Shown here piece by piece: positions 56,956 to 64,000 of a stretch of 64,000 nt of DNA (position 1 is the stretch's first letter; each line of letters starts with the position of its first letter). Both the position numbers and the translations under genes were made by a program. The stretch comes from an uncultured Bryobacteraceae bacterium (GTDB lineage Bacteria; Acidobacteriota; Terriglobia; Bryobacterales; Bryobacteraceae): contig CALDSU010000008.1 of the NCBI GenBank assembly GCA_937924525.1, positions 372,001 through 436,000 of the forward strand. The letters are read 5' to 3'. Under the pieces are notes generated by a model. That model was not told the DNA's origin. It was given only the letters and a program-made list of their open reading frames with translations, and did not search any database.

Positions 56956-59922
56956 ATGGGTTGGTGTGGGCGCCTAAGCCTGCTGATCGTGTGGGTTTCA
57001 CTGGTCGTTGGGGCTTCGTTCGCGCAACAGCCGCAGAGCGCCCCGGGCGGTGGGCAGGGACAAGCGCCGCCGCCGAAGCCCGCGCCCCCGAAGGCGCCGA
57101 GTCCGTTTGAAAATGTGCCCGATTCGGTTGCCCCGGAGGCGCAGCCGGCCCCGGCCCCCAAACCGGTCCCCGGGCAGAAACCCGTCTTTGAGACTCCGGA
57201 GACGGCGGTGGAGCCTGCCAAGCCCGTCTCCAATCTGATTGAGGCGATCGAATTTCGCGGCGCGCGCCGCGTCCCGCAGGACACGCTCCGGGCGCTGATT
57301 TTCACCAAGAAGGGCGACACGTTTGATGCGGAAGCGTTGCGGAGGGACTTCATGGCCCTCTGGAACACCGGCCGCTTCGATGACATCACCCTGGAGACCG
57401 AGCAGGGCCCCGCCGGCCTGATCGTGCGTTTTCTGCTGGCGGAACGCCGCGTCGTCCGCACGATTAAGTACGAGGGCATCAAGTCGGTCACGGTTTCCGA
57501 GATTCTGGACCGCTTCAAGGAGCGGAAAGTGGGTCTTTCGGTGGAATCGCAGTACGACCCCGCCAAGGTGCAGCGGGCGGCCGTCGTGCTGCGGGAGTTC
57601 CTGGCCGAGCGCGGGCGGCAATACGCCCAAGTGGAGCCGGACATCCGCCAGATTCCACCGTCCTCGCTCTCGGTTACCTTCAACGTGCAGGAAGGGCCGA
57701 AGGTAAAGGTCGGCAAGCTGGACATCACCGGCAACCGGGTCTTGAAGGACCGCGTGGCCATCCGGTCGATGAAGGCGCTGCGGCCCATCGGCATCCCCCG
57801 CTCCATTCTGCTGGAGAACATCTTCGCCAAGACGTACGACTCGACCAAACTCGAAGTGGATAAAGAGTTCCTGCGCGAAGCGTACCGCGAGCGCGGCTAC
57901 TTTCTGGCCAAGGTGCTTGACCATGACGTAAAGATCCGCGACGTGGGCGGCGGGAAGTTCCGCGTACCCCTGTTCTACATGAACAAGCCCGGCAAGCGGG
58001 CGGACATCACCATTCCGGTGGAAGAAGGCGATCAGTATCGCCTGAGCAAGATCAACTTTGTGGGCGTGAAGTTCTTCCGCACGCCCGAGTCGCTGATGCG
58101 GCCGCTGTTTCAGATGGGCGAAGGAGACGTGTTCTCGACGGGAAAGCTGCGCAAGGGGTTCGAGAACATGCGCAAGCTCTACGGCGAGTTCGGCTATATC
58201 GACGCGGTCATCGAGCCTGCGTTCGATTTCCCCGAGCCTGGCAAGATCGACCTGACGCTGACCGCCGAAGAGGGCAAGCAGTTCTTCGTCCGCCGGATCG
58301 ATTTCGCCGGCAACACCACCACGCGCGACAAGGTGATCCGGCGCGAACTGCTGCTCGACGAAGGCGATATGTACAACACCCGGTTGTGGGAGCTGAGCAT
58401 CCTGCGCCTCAACCAGCTTGGCTACTTCGAGGTGTTGAAGGAGAACGAAGCCACCGACCTCAAGCGCAACCCGCAATCGAACACCGTGGACATCACGCTG
58501 AAGGTGAAGGAGCGCGGCAAGAATTCGATCGGGCTGACGGGCGGCGTCTCGGGAATCGCCGGCAGCTTCATGGGATTCAATTACTCCACCAACAACTTCC
58601 TGGGGCTCGGCGAAACGTTGTCCATCGACTCGCAAATCGGCGCCCGGATCCAGGATGTCAGCTTCGGCTTCACCGAACCATATTTCCTCGACCGCCCGCT
58701 GCAGTTGGGCTTCGTGGTCTACATGCGGCGGTTCAACTTCGACCAGGCGCGCGAAGTTTCGCTGCTGACCGGCCGCAACTACATTCCGCTGTTCGAACAG
58801 TTCGGCCGGGACAACCTGCTGAACTATACCCAGAACGGCAAGGGGTTCTCCGTTTCGGCCAGCTATCCGCTGCGGCGGAGTTTCGCGCGGGTGGGCATTA
58901 CCTACGGCTATGACCGGTCAAACATCGCGGTCGACAGCACGGCCTCCCGGCAGTACTTCGAATTCATCAACTTTCAGGGCATTGGGGGTCCGAACTCTCT
59001 GCAAGGCATCAAGACGAGCCGCGTGGTGCCGTCCTACTCGTACAACACGGTCAATCATCCGATTAATCCGACCGCCGGCAAGGCGCTGTTTATCTCGACG
59101 GAATTCGCGGGCAGCTTCCTGGGCGGCAACGTCAACTCGATCCGCCCCGTGGTGGACGCGCGTTATTTCCGGCCTTCGCCGTGGAGCCGCAAACACGTGC
59201 TGGCCGCGCACGGCATGTTCTCGTTTCTGAGCGGCTACGGAGGCAAGGTGGCGCCGCCGTTTGCGCGGACCTACATCGGCGGCGAACAGGACATTCGCGG
59301 CTTTGACATTTGGGGGATCAGCCCGATTGCGTGGGTAGCGAGTGAAGCGACGGTGCCCATTTTGAACGCGGACAACTCCGCCCGGCTCGAGAAGCTCATT
59401 GACGAGAACGGCCAGGAGTTTTTTGTGCCGGCCAGCCAGCGCATTCCGATTTACCAGTTCACTTATGCCGGCGGCGACACGCAAATGGTCGGCAATTTTG
59501 AGTACCGCATTCCGATTGTCGGCCCGGTGAATGTCGCCCTCTTTTTCGACGTGGGCGCGAACAAGGTGCTGCGGAAGGACCAGCTTCGGATGAACGACTT
59601 CCGGGTGGACGAGTTGAATGCCTTGTATCCCCAGGCGGGTTTTGACGGCCGGGCTTTCATCGCGCCGGGCACGGAGAAGGTACGCGCTTCGACGGGTGTC
59701 GAGTTCCAGGTGCTGCTGCCCGTGGTGAACGCGCCGTTTCGCCTGTACTGGGCGTACAACCCGATGATCCTGCGGGACTTTCTCCAACCCCCCATCGTGG
59801 CGGACCGGTCGTTCTTCCCCAACCAGCAGACCTTTGTGAACAGTATCGCCCAGTTCGGTCGGGCCTACCCCTGGTTTGAGCGGCGGCGGACGTTCCGCTT
59901 CACGATCGGGCGCACGTTCTAG
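56956..59922 (+). CDS. bamA: outer-membrane protein assembly factor BamA
   Basis: BamA inserts beta-barrel proteins into the outer membrane. The 988-aa protein has a signal peptide and a Pro/Ala-rich linker (about 20-90). Five POTRA domains follow (about 95-500; e.g. LIEAIEFRGARRVPQDTLRALI, VKVGKLDITGNRVLKDR, FFVRRIDFAGNTTTRDKVI). The barrel has FGFTEPYFLDRPLQLGFVVY, the loop-6 motif YIGGEQDIRGFD (VRGF-like) and a C-terminal Phe (RFTIGRTF). The Pro-rich linker is unusual for the family. It is followed 43 nt later by ompH, as in many bacteria. TAGAAT at 56848-56853 may be its -10. The ATG at 56956 begins the signal peptide. Confidence 0.95.
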   Translation: MGWCGRLSLLIVWVSLVVGASFAQQPQSAPGGGQGQAPPPKPAPPKAPSPFENVPDSVAPEAQPAPAPKPVPGQKPVFETPETAVEPAKPVSNLIEAIEFRGARRVPQDTLRALIFTKKGDTFDAEALRRDFMALWNTGRFDDITLETEQGPAGLIVRFLLAERRVVRTIKYEGIKSVTVSEILDRFKERKVGLSVESQYDPAKVQRAAVVLREFLAERGRQYAQVEPDIRQIPPSSLSVTFNVQEGPKVKVGKLDITGNRVLKDRVAIRSMKALRPIGIPRSILLENIFAKTYDSTKLEVDKEFLREAYRERGYFLAKVLDHDVKIRDVGGGKFRVPLFYMNKPGKRADITIPVEEGDQYRLSKINFVGVKFFRTPESLMRPLFQMGEGDVFSTGKLRKGFENMRKLYGEFGYIDAVIEPAFDFPEPGKIDLTLTAEEGKQFFVRRIDFAGNTTTRDKVIRRELLLDEGDMYNTRLWELSILRLNQLGYFEVLKENEATDLKRNPQSNTVDITLKVKERGKNSIGLTGGVSGIAGSFMGFNYSTNNFLGLGETLSIDSQIGARIQDVSFGFTEPYFLDRPLQLGFVVYMRRFNFDQAREVSLLTGRNYIPLFEQFGRDNLLNYTQNGKGFSVSASYPLRRSFARVGITYGYDRSNIAVDSTASRQYFEFINFQGIGGPNSLQGIKTSRVVPSYSYNTVNHPINPTAGKALFISTEFAGSFLGGNVNSIRPVVDARYFRPSPWSRKHVLAAHGMFSFLSGYGGKVAPPFARTYIGGEQDIRGFDIWGISPIAWVASEATVPILNADNSARLEKLIDENGQEFFVPASQRIPIYQFTYAGGDTQMVGNFEYRIPIVGPVNVALFFDVGANKVLRKDQLRMNDFRVDELNALYPQAGFDGRAFIAPGTEKVRASTGVEFQVLLPVVNAPFRLYWAYNPMILRDFLQPPIVADRSFFPNQQTFVNSIAQFGRAYPWFERRRTFRFTIGRTF

Positions 59923-59965
59923 TTCCTCGTGTGAGAAACTATCAGGAAGGAGTTAAACGGAACCA

Positions 59966-60577
59966 ATGAGACTTGCTGCGCAGCCGGCCGGCTTGCGTGC
60001 GGCCCTGGTGTTGTTTGGAGCCGCCGCGGCCTGGGGCCAGGCGCCGCCGGCCAAGGTCGGCATCATCAACATTCAGGAAGCGATCATTCGCACCAAGGAC
60101 GGCCAAAAGGCGGCCAACGATCTCCAGGGCAAGTTCCAGCCCAAGAAGAACGAGATCGACAAAATGAACAGCGAGATCGAGCAGTTGCGCTCCCAGTTGA
60201 GCCGCGGCGCCAACACCATGAGCGAAGAGCAAAAACAGAAGCTCATGCGGGAGATCGACGCCAAAACGAAATCCTTGCAGCGGGAGACGGAAGACGCGCA
60301 GGCGGAGCTGGACCAGGAGCAGCAGCGGATCATGGGCGAACTCGGCCAGCGCATTATGGCGGTGATCGACAAGTACGCGCAGGACAACGGGTATACGTTG
60401 ATTCTGGACGTGAGTTCGCAACAGAGCCCCGTGCTGTATGCTTCCAACTCGATCAATATCACGGACGAAGTCATTAAACTGTATGACCAGAACTCGCCCG
60501 GTCCGGTGAGTTCCCCGTCGGCGCCTGCGGCGGCGCCGAAGCCCTCGCCCGCCAAGAAGCCTGCGGCGGCGAAATAG
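59966..60577 (+). CDS. OmpH/Skp-like periplasmic chaperone
   Basis: The 203-aa protein has a signal peptide, then KVGIINIQEAIIRTKDGQKAANDL, the standard Skp opening. A long charged coiled coil follows (about 55-130; KKNEIDKMNSEIEQLRSQL, KTKSLQRETEDAQAELDQEQ), then YTLILDVSSQQSPVLYAS, which closes the Skp core. Skp holds unfolded outer-membrane proteins on the way to BamA, and bamA is just upstream. A Pro/Ala/Lys tail of about 30 aa extends the usual length. GGAAGGAG lies about 14 nt before the ATG. Confidence 0.93.
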   Translation: MRLAAQPAGLRAALVLFGAAAAWGQAPPAKVGIINIQEAIIRTKDGQKAANDLQGKFQPKKNEIDKMNSEIEQLRSQLSRGANTMSEEQKQKLMREIDAKTKSLQRETEDAQAELDQEQQRIMGELGQRIMAVIDKYAQDNGYTLILDVSSQQSPVLYASNSINITDEVIKLYDQNSPGPVSSPSAPAAAPKPSPAKKPAAAK

Positions 60578-60654
60578 CCGCCCACGGCGGAAACTCCGCA
60601 TCGCCGCCGCGCGTCGATCACCGCGTAAGCTAAACTAAAAGCGCGGAGGTCGGC

Positions 60655-61305
60655 ATGCGTTTGCTGTTTGTGTTTGCGGCCGGAGCGATGGTGGCGTTTG
60701 GTCAAGGGGTTCGCGCGGGATCCAACGGGCACGGGTTCGGGAACGTGGTGTTTCCGGGCACGGGTGGGCCTCCCGGACGGCACGCACCCCTGACTCCCGG
60801 CGTGCGGTCGACCTTCGCGGACCGGTTAGGTTCCACCGTGAGCGGGTATCCCGGCTACACCGGGCGGAGGGGCTGGGGTCCGGCCCGGCCGGTGTTCGTT
60901 GTTCCGTGGGCGTTTCCGACGTACTACCCGCCCGCGCAGCCGAACGTGGTCGTCCTCCCGCAGGCGCAGCCCGGCCCCCAGGTGATTATCAACCAGAACT
61001 TCACCCCGGAGGTGGCGCGGCCCGTCGTGAAGGAATACGCCAGCGACGACGGGGTGCGCATTTACGAAGTGCCGCCGCGCGCCGCCGCCCAGCCGACGGA
61101 GCCACCCGCCGGCGAAAAGCGGCCCTTCCTGCTGGCCATGAAGGATAGCAGCGTGTACGTGGCGTTTACCTACTGGCTGGAGAAAGACACGCTGCACTAC
61201 GTGACCATGCAGGGCGCGCACAACCAGGTGACGCTCGACCGGGTGGACCGCGAGATGACCCTGCGGCTGAACCGCGAACGGGGTGTGGACGTCAAGCTGC
61301 CCTGA
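60655..61305 (+). CDS. proline-rich secreted protein of unknown function
   Basis: The 216-aa protein has a short signal peptide (LLFVFAAGAMVAFGQ). A Gly/Pro-rich segment follows (about 20-100; GNVVFPGTGGPPGRHAPLTPG, YPPAQPNVVVLPQAQPGPQ). A compact C-terminal part (about 145-216; RPFLLAMKDSSVYVAFTYWLEKDTLHYVTMQG, DREMTLRLNRERG) resembles small outer-membrane-associated domains, but I do not recognise a family. GGAGG precedes the ATG and TAAACT 18 nt upstream may be the -10. It follows ompH by 77 nt. Confidence 0.75.
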   Translation: MRLLFVFAAGAMVAFGQGVRAGSNGHGFGNVVFPGTGGPPGRHAPLTPGVRSTFADRLGSTVSGYPGYTGRRGWGPARPVFVVPWAFPTYYPPAQPNVVVLPQAQPGPQVIINQNFTPEVARPVVKEYASDDGVRIYEVPPRAAAQPTEPPAGEKRPFLLAMKDSSVYVAFTYWLEKDTLHYVTMQGAHNQVTLDRVDREMTLRLNRERGVDVKLP

Positions 61306-61363
61306 CCGCCCGCCGCCAGAAGCGGCCCGCGCGCAACTCCGCTCGGAGGGCGGCGGTCCGCAT

Positions 61364-62590
61364 TCAAAGCACATCCGCAAACCAACGCCGTAGTTTATAG
61401 AACCAGGCGAACCCGCCGAGGAACGTCACCGAGCCGAGGGCATACAGCATGGCCAACCCCGCAGCCGAAGGAGCGGCGCCTTCCAGCAGCACCGTGCGGT
61501 ATTCGCGCACCAGCACGGACATGGGGTTTTTCGCCAGAATCGGCGCGATGGCCGCCGGCAGGGAAGCCTCCGGGTAACAGATAGGCGTGAGGAAGAACCA
61601 CAACGTCAGCAGAAAACCCATCACCTGGCTGAGATCCCTCACGAAGACCCCCAAGGCGGCGAGGAACCAGCAAAGGCCCAGGGTGAACAGCACCTGAGGA
61701 ACAAACAGCGCCGGCAGCCAAAGAGCGCTGAACGGCGCCGCCCCTCGCAGCGCCAGCAGGACCCCCAAGAGCAGGATGGCGGCGATGCACTCGGTCACCA
61801 GTCCGGCGGCGGTGAGGTTTACCGGGAGCATTTCCACGGGAAACAGGAGTTTCTTGACGAAATTGCGATGCTCCCACAGTACGCCGGGCGCCCGCGCCAG
61901 CGCTTCGGAGAACGCGAGCCACGGCAGCATGCCCGCCAGGAAGTACAGGGCGAATCCGGAGCGGCTTTGGTCATTGCCGAAACGCGCTTCCAGCACAATG
62001 CCGAAGACGAAGAAGTAGGTGACCATGAGCAGCAGCGGGCTCAGTACGGTCCAGAACGCGCCCATGAAAGAGCCGCGATAGCGCGCCAGGATGTCGCGCC
62101 GCACCATGGACCGCACCAGGCCCCAGTTGGCGAAAATGGCGCGGAAGGGCAGCGTGAACAATCGCCCAACGGCGCGCCACCAGCGTTCGCGGCGCAGCGT
62201 GCGGGCGGTGGCCAGGCGCAGCTTCTGCCAGTCCGCCCGCCCGTGCTCGACGACGGCATCGAGCAGCAGGAATGGCCAGCCGCGCTCGGAGTACCACGCC
62301 ACGCCTTCGCGCAAAGGCGAAACCACAATGCGATAGCGGCCTGGCTCGGGTGGCAGATCGATCGACAGCGCCAGCGGAGCTTCTCCTTCCGGCGGGAGAA
62401 CGCCGGGAAGCAGGGCCCGCGGACCATCGCGCACCAGCGTGTCGCTTTCCGGATCGAACATCAAATAGCCGAAGGCGAATCCCTGGTCTGCGGGCCACGG
62501 CTCCCCGGAGCGGTTCCGCGCGGTGAACTCGATCCGGAGGCGAAGATCGCCCTCCCGGACGACACGAGGCTGCTGGTAGCCGACGCTCAT
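61364..62590 (-). CDS. polysaccharide ABC exporter permease (Wzm/TagG type) with N-terminal Ig-like domain
   Basis: The 408-aa protein has an ABC-2 permease domain in its C-terminal two thirds: ANWGLVRSMVRRDILARYRGSFMG, TVLSPLLLMVTYFFVFGIV, ALYFLAGMLPWLAFSEALA and LTLWFFLTPICYPEASLP, as in exporters of O-antigen or teichoic acid. Residues 1-115 are extra: DLRLRIEFTARNRSGEPWP, FGYLMFDPESDTLV and EPGRYRIVVSPLREGVAWYSERG. This resembles the carbohydrate-binding domain usually found at the C-terminus of the ATPase Wzt. The ATG overlaps the stop of the GT/MT gene (ATGA). No ATPase gene is in the window; it may lie elsewhere. Confidence 0.88.
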   Translation of the reverse strand: MSVGYQQPRVVREGDLRLRIEFTARNRSGEPWPADQGFAFGYLMFDPESDTLVRDGPRALLPGVLPPEGEAPLALSIDLPPEPGRYRIVVSPLREGVAWYSERGWPFLLLDAVVEHGRADWQKLRLATARTLRRERWWRAVGRLFTLPFRAIFANWGLVRSMVRRDILARYRGSFMGAFWTVLSPLLLMVTYFFVFGIVLEARFGNDQSRSGFALYFLAGMLPWLAFSEALARAPGVLWEHRNFVKKLLFPVEMLPVNLTAAGLVTECIAAILLLGVLLALRGAAPFSALWLPALFVPQVLFTLGLCWFLAALGVFVRDLSQVMGFLLTLWFFLTPICYPEASLPAAIAPILAKNPMSVLVREYRTVLLEGAAPSAAGLAMLYALGSVTFLGGFAWFYKLRRWFADVL

Positions 62591-64000
62591 GAGTAGAGCC
62601 AGGAAGGATAGCGGTCGCGCACCGGACCCGTCTTGCGGCCCACGGCGTAAATGCCGTCGCCCCGGAGGTGCACGGGCAGGTTGTAGCCGCGCAGCAGGTG
62701 CTCTACCCAGGCATACTCCGGATGAGCTTCCTCGCGAAAGGGACCCGTTTCGAGCAGCGTCACCTCGAAACCGGAGTTTTCCAGAAGCTGGTGGATCTCG
62801 CGGGGGGTGTACTCCCGGTTGTGGCGGGCCGCGGGTTCTTCCGCGCCGGCAGGCCGGAGGTAGGCGTGGAAGAAGCCGGGGTGGTAGCCCTCCAGCATGG
62901 CCGCCAGCCCGCGCAGCGCGGCGATATTGGGCGTCGTCAACACCAGGCTCCCGCCGGGCCGCAGGATGCGGTGCACCTCCGTCAGGAGATGCATGGGATC
63001 GGCGTACAAGTGCTCGATCAGCTCGCAACAGAGCACCGTGGTGAAGGACTCGTCCGCGTACGGGTAGCGATCCCGTTCGGCGTCGAAATGATCGATGTCG
63101 CAGACAAAGGTTTCACCGCTCGCGGAGCGGACTTCCTTGTGATCCACCACGCCGAGCTTGCCATAATAACAGCCGCGCACATGCCCGTAGCCCAACTGAA
63201 AGCGCAACGCCGGCGTGATTTGCAGGTAAGCGCCCATCTCCAGGATGTGATCGTCGGGCCCGCCGGGGGGAATGATCGACAGCGTCTTTTGCAGGCGGCT
63301 GACATGCGCGGCGGCGTAAGCGCGCGCGTTTGGTTCCTGCACCCAGTCGAGAATGATTTCCGGCGGCGGCGTGGGAGCCGGCGCTTGGGCCGGCGCCGGC
63401 CCGGGCGATGGCTGAGGCCCGGGATCCTGATAAGGGCGTCCCTCGGTCGCCGCGCGGGCGAACTCCAGGTAGCGGCGCGCGGCCAGTTCCCAGCTACACT
63501 CCCGCGCGACGTAGCGCCGGGCCGCCTCGCCCAGGGTGCGCGCCAGGTCCAGGCGCGAGGTCAGCAGGTTCAGATACTCGAAGATCAGGTCTTCCTCGCC
63601 CGCGCCCACGGGAATCTTCAGGCAGATCTCGTCGGGCAGTTCCGCGAAGGAACCTACGTCGGAAACGAGCACGGCCTTTCCCATGCCCAGCGCGCGCAAG
63701 AGACTGCCCGACGTTTCGCCCACGGTGGGATAGCGCAAGTTCAGGACGATGTCGCAGGCGGCCAGGCAGCCTTCAAAGTCCTCGAGCGGCGCGAAACCGG
63801 TTAGCCGGACATACGGCGTCAACTCCAGGGATTGAATCAGCGCGCGCACCGGAAAATCGGGGTGCTCCTCACCCACCAGGATCATGCGCACCCGGGGATG
63901 GAGCCGGACCAGGCGGCGAAAGGCGCGCAGCGACTCGGCGATGCGTTTGTACGGTTTCAGAAAACCGAAGATTCCCACCAGCGGCGTAGCTGGGTCGAGG
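62587..64000 (-). CDS. glycosyltransferase (GT4)-methyltransferase fusion, 5' end outside window
   Basis: The reading frame stays open to the window edge (LDPATPL before the first Met), so the N-terminus is missing. The visible part has the C-terminal half of a GT4-type glycosyltransferase: FGFLKPYKRIAESLRAF, VRMILVGEEHP, VRLTGFAPLEDFEGCLAACDIVLNLRYPTVGETSG and LVSDVGSFAELP. A Pro/Ala linker of about 25 aa follows. Then comes a class I methyltransferase-like domain with CCELIEHLYADPMHLLTEVHRILRPGGSLVLTTPN. Its first SAM motif reads HILEMGAYLQITP, lacking the usual GxGxG. It is coupled to the export permease and probably modifies the exported glycan. Confidence 0.88.
   Translation of the reverse strand, partial: LDPATPLVGIFGFLKPYKRIAESLRAFRRLVRLHPRVRMILVGEEHPDFPVRALIQSLELTPYVRLTGFAPLEDFEGCLAACDIVLNLRYPTVGETSGSLLRALGMGKAVLVSDVGSFAELPDEICLKIPVGAGEEDLIFEYLNLLTSRLDLARTLGEAARRYVARECSWELAARRYLEFARAATEGRPYQDPGPQPSPGPAPAQAPAPTPPPEIILDWVQEPNARAYAAAHVSRLQKTLSIIPPGGPDDHILEMGAYLQITPALRFQLGYGHVRGCYYGKLGVVDHKEVRSASGETFVCDIDHFDAERDRYPYADESFTTVLCCELIEHLYADPMHLLTEVHRILRPGGSLVLTTPNIAALRGLAAMLEGYHPGFFHAYLRPAGAEEPAARHNREYTPREIHQLLENSGFEVTLLETGPFREEAHPEYAWVEHLLRGYNLPVHLRGDGIYAVGRKTGPVRDRYPSWLYS

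Noticed and set aside
56998-58635. 545-aa minus-strand ORF opposite bamA
   Set aside because: Antisense shadow of the POTRA region.
61306-61363. GC-rich repeats between two convergent genes as a terminator
   Set aside because: The arms do not pair cleanly and no T-run follows.

Overview
The window is high-GC, densely coded bacterial DNA with no tRNA, rRNA, CRISPR array, insertion sequence or phage gene that I can see. It looks like the chromosome of an Acidobacteriota member of the Solibacter/Bryobacter type. The evidence is a TIGR03437-type secreted protein, three large TonB-dependent receptors with carboxypeptidase-regulatory-like N-termini, DUF1080, DUF1684 and NIPSNAP proteins, a PEP-CTERM protein, and many secreted peptidases and esterases. 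BamA, Skp/OmpH and TonB receptors show a Gram-negative envelope.

Layout. 0-11 kb: alpha/beta hydrolase, PHP phosphoesterase, MmcB-like nuclease-fold protein, a NarL-type two-component pair, DUF1684 and DUF1080 secreted proteins, a PDZ-7TM hybrid histidine kinase and an RluA-type pseudouridine synthase. 11-17 kb: creatininase-family amidohydrolase, D-aminoacylase, two small proteins, glgC and an ACS-type MFS transporter. 17.3-25.7 kb: TIGR03437 protein, TonB receptor, a secreted repeat protein that may be a beta-helix, a strong terminator, then a YncE-propeller/phosphoesterase. A Pho-box-like repeat lies upstream, so this may be a phosphate-ester scavenging locus. 25.7-37 kb (all minus strand): SMP-30 lactonase, a frameshifted DUF5666-like gene, M20 and M28 peptidases, a heptaheme cytochrome coupled to a PQQ sugar dehydrogenase, a DsbA-like protein, UxaA-type sugar-acid dehydratase, a secreted HIT protein and a TPR protein. 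37-43 kb: pyrF, trkA-trkH potassium uptake and an OFA-type MFS. 43-47.6 kb: a DUF3386-DUF2490-TonB receptor operon, divergent from a GH127 glycosidase. 49.7-56.7 kb: PEP-CTERM protein, a dehydrogenase/SDR/NIPSNAP operon behind a perfect palindrome, a third TonB receptor and an esterase. 57-61.3 kb: bamA, ompH and a proline-rich secreted protein. 61.4-64 kb: polysaccharide export permease with an extra N-terminal domain, and a glycosyltransferase-methyltransferase fusion running off the end.

The genes suggest a soil-type heterotroph that degrades polymers at the cell surface, imports products through TonB receptors and oxidises sugars and sugar acids. Two patterns stand out. Five genes place a -10-like hexamer exactly 6 nt before the start codon, the geometry of leaderless transcripts. 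Several modules are translationally coupled in ways that predict partners: cytochrome with sugar dehydrogenase, DsbA-like protein with M28 peptidase, and GT/MT protein with permease.
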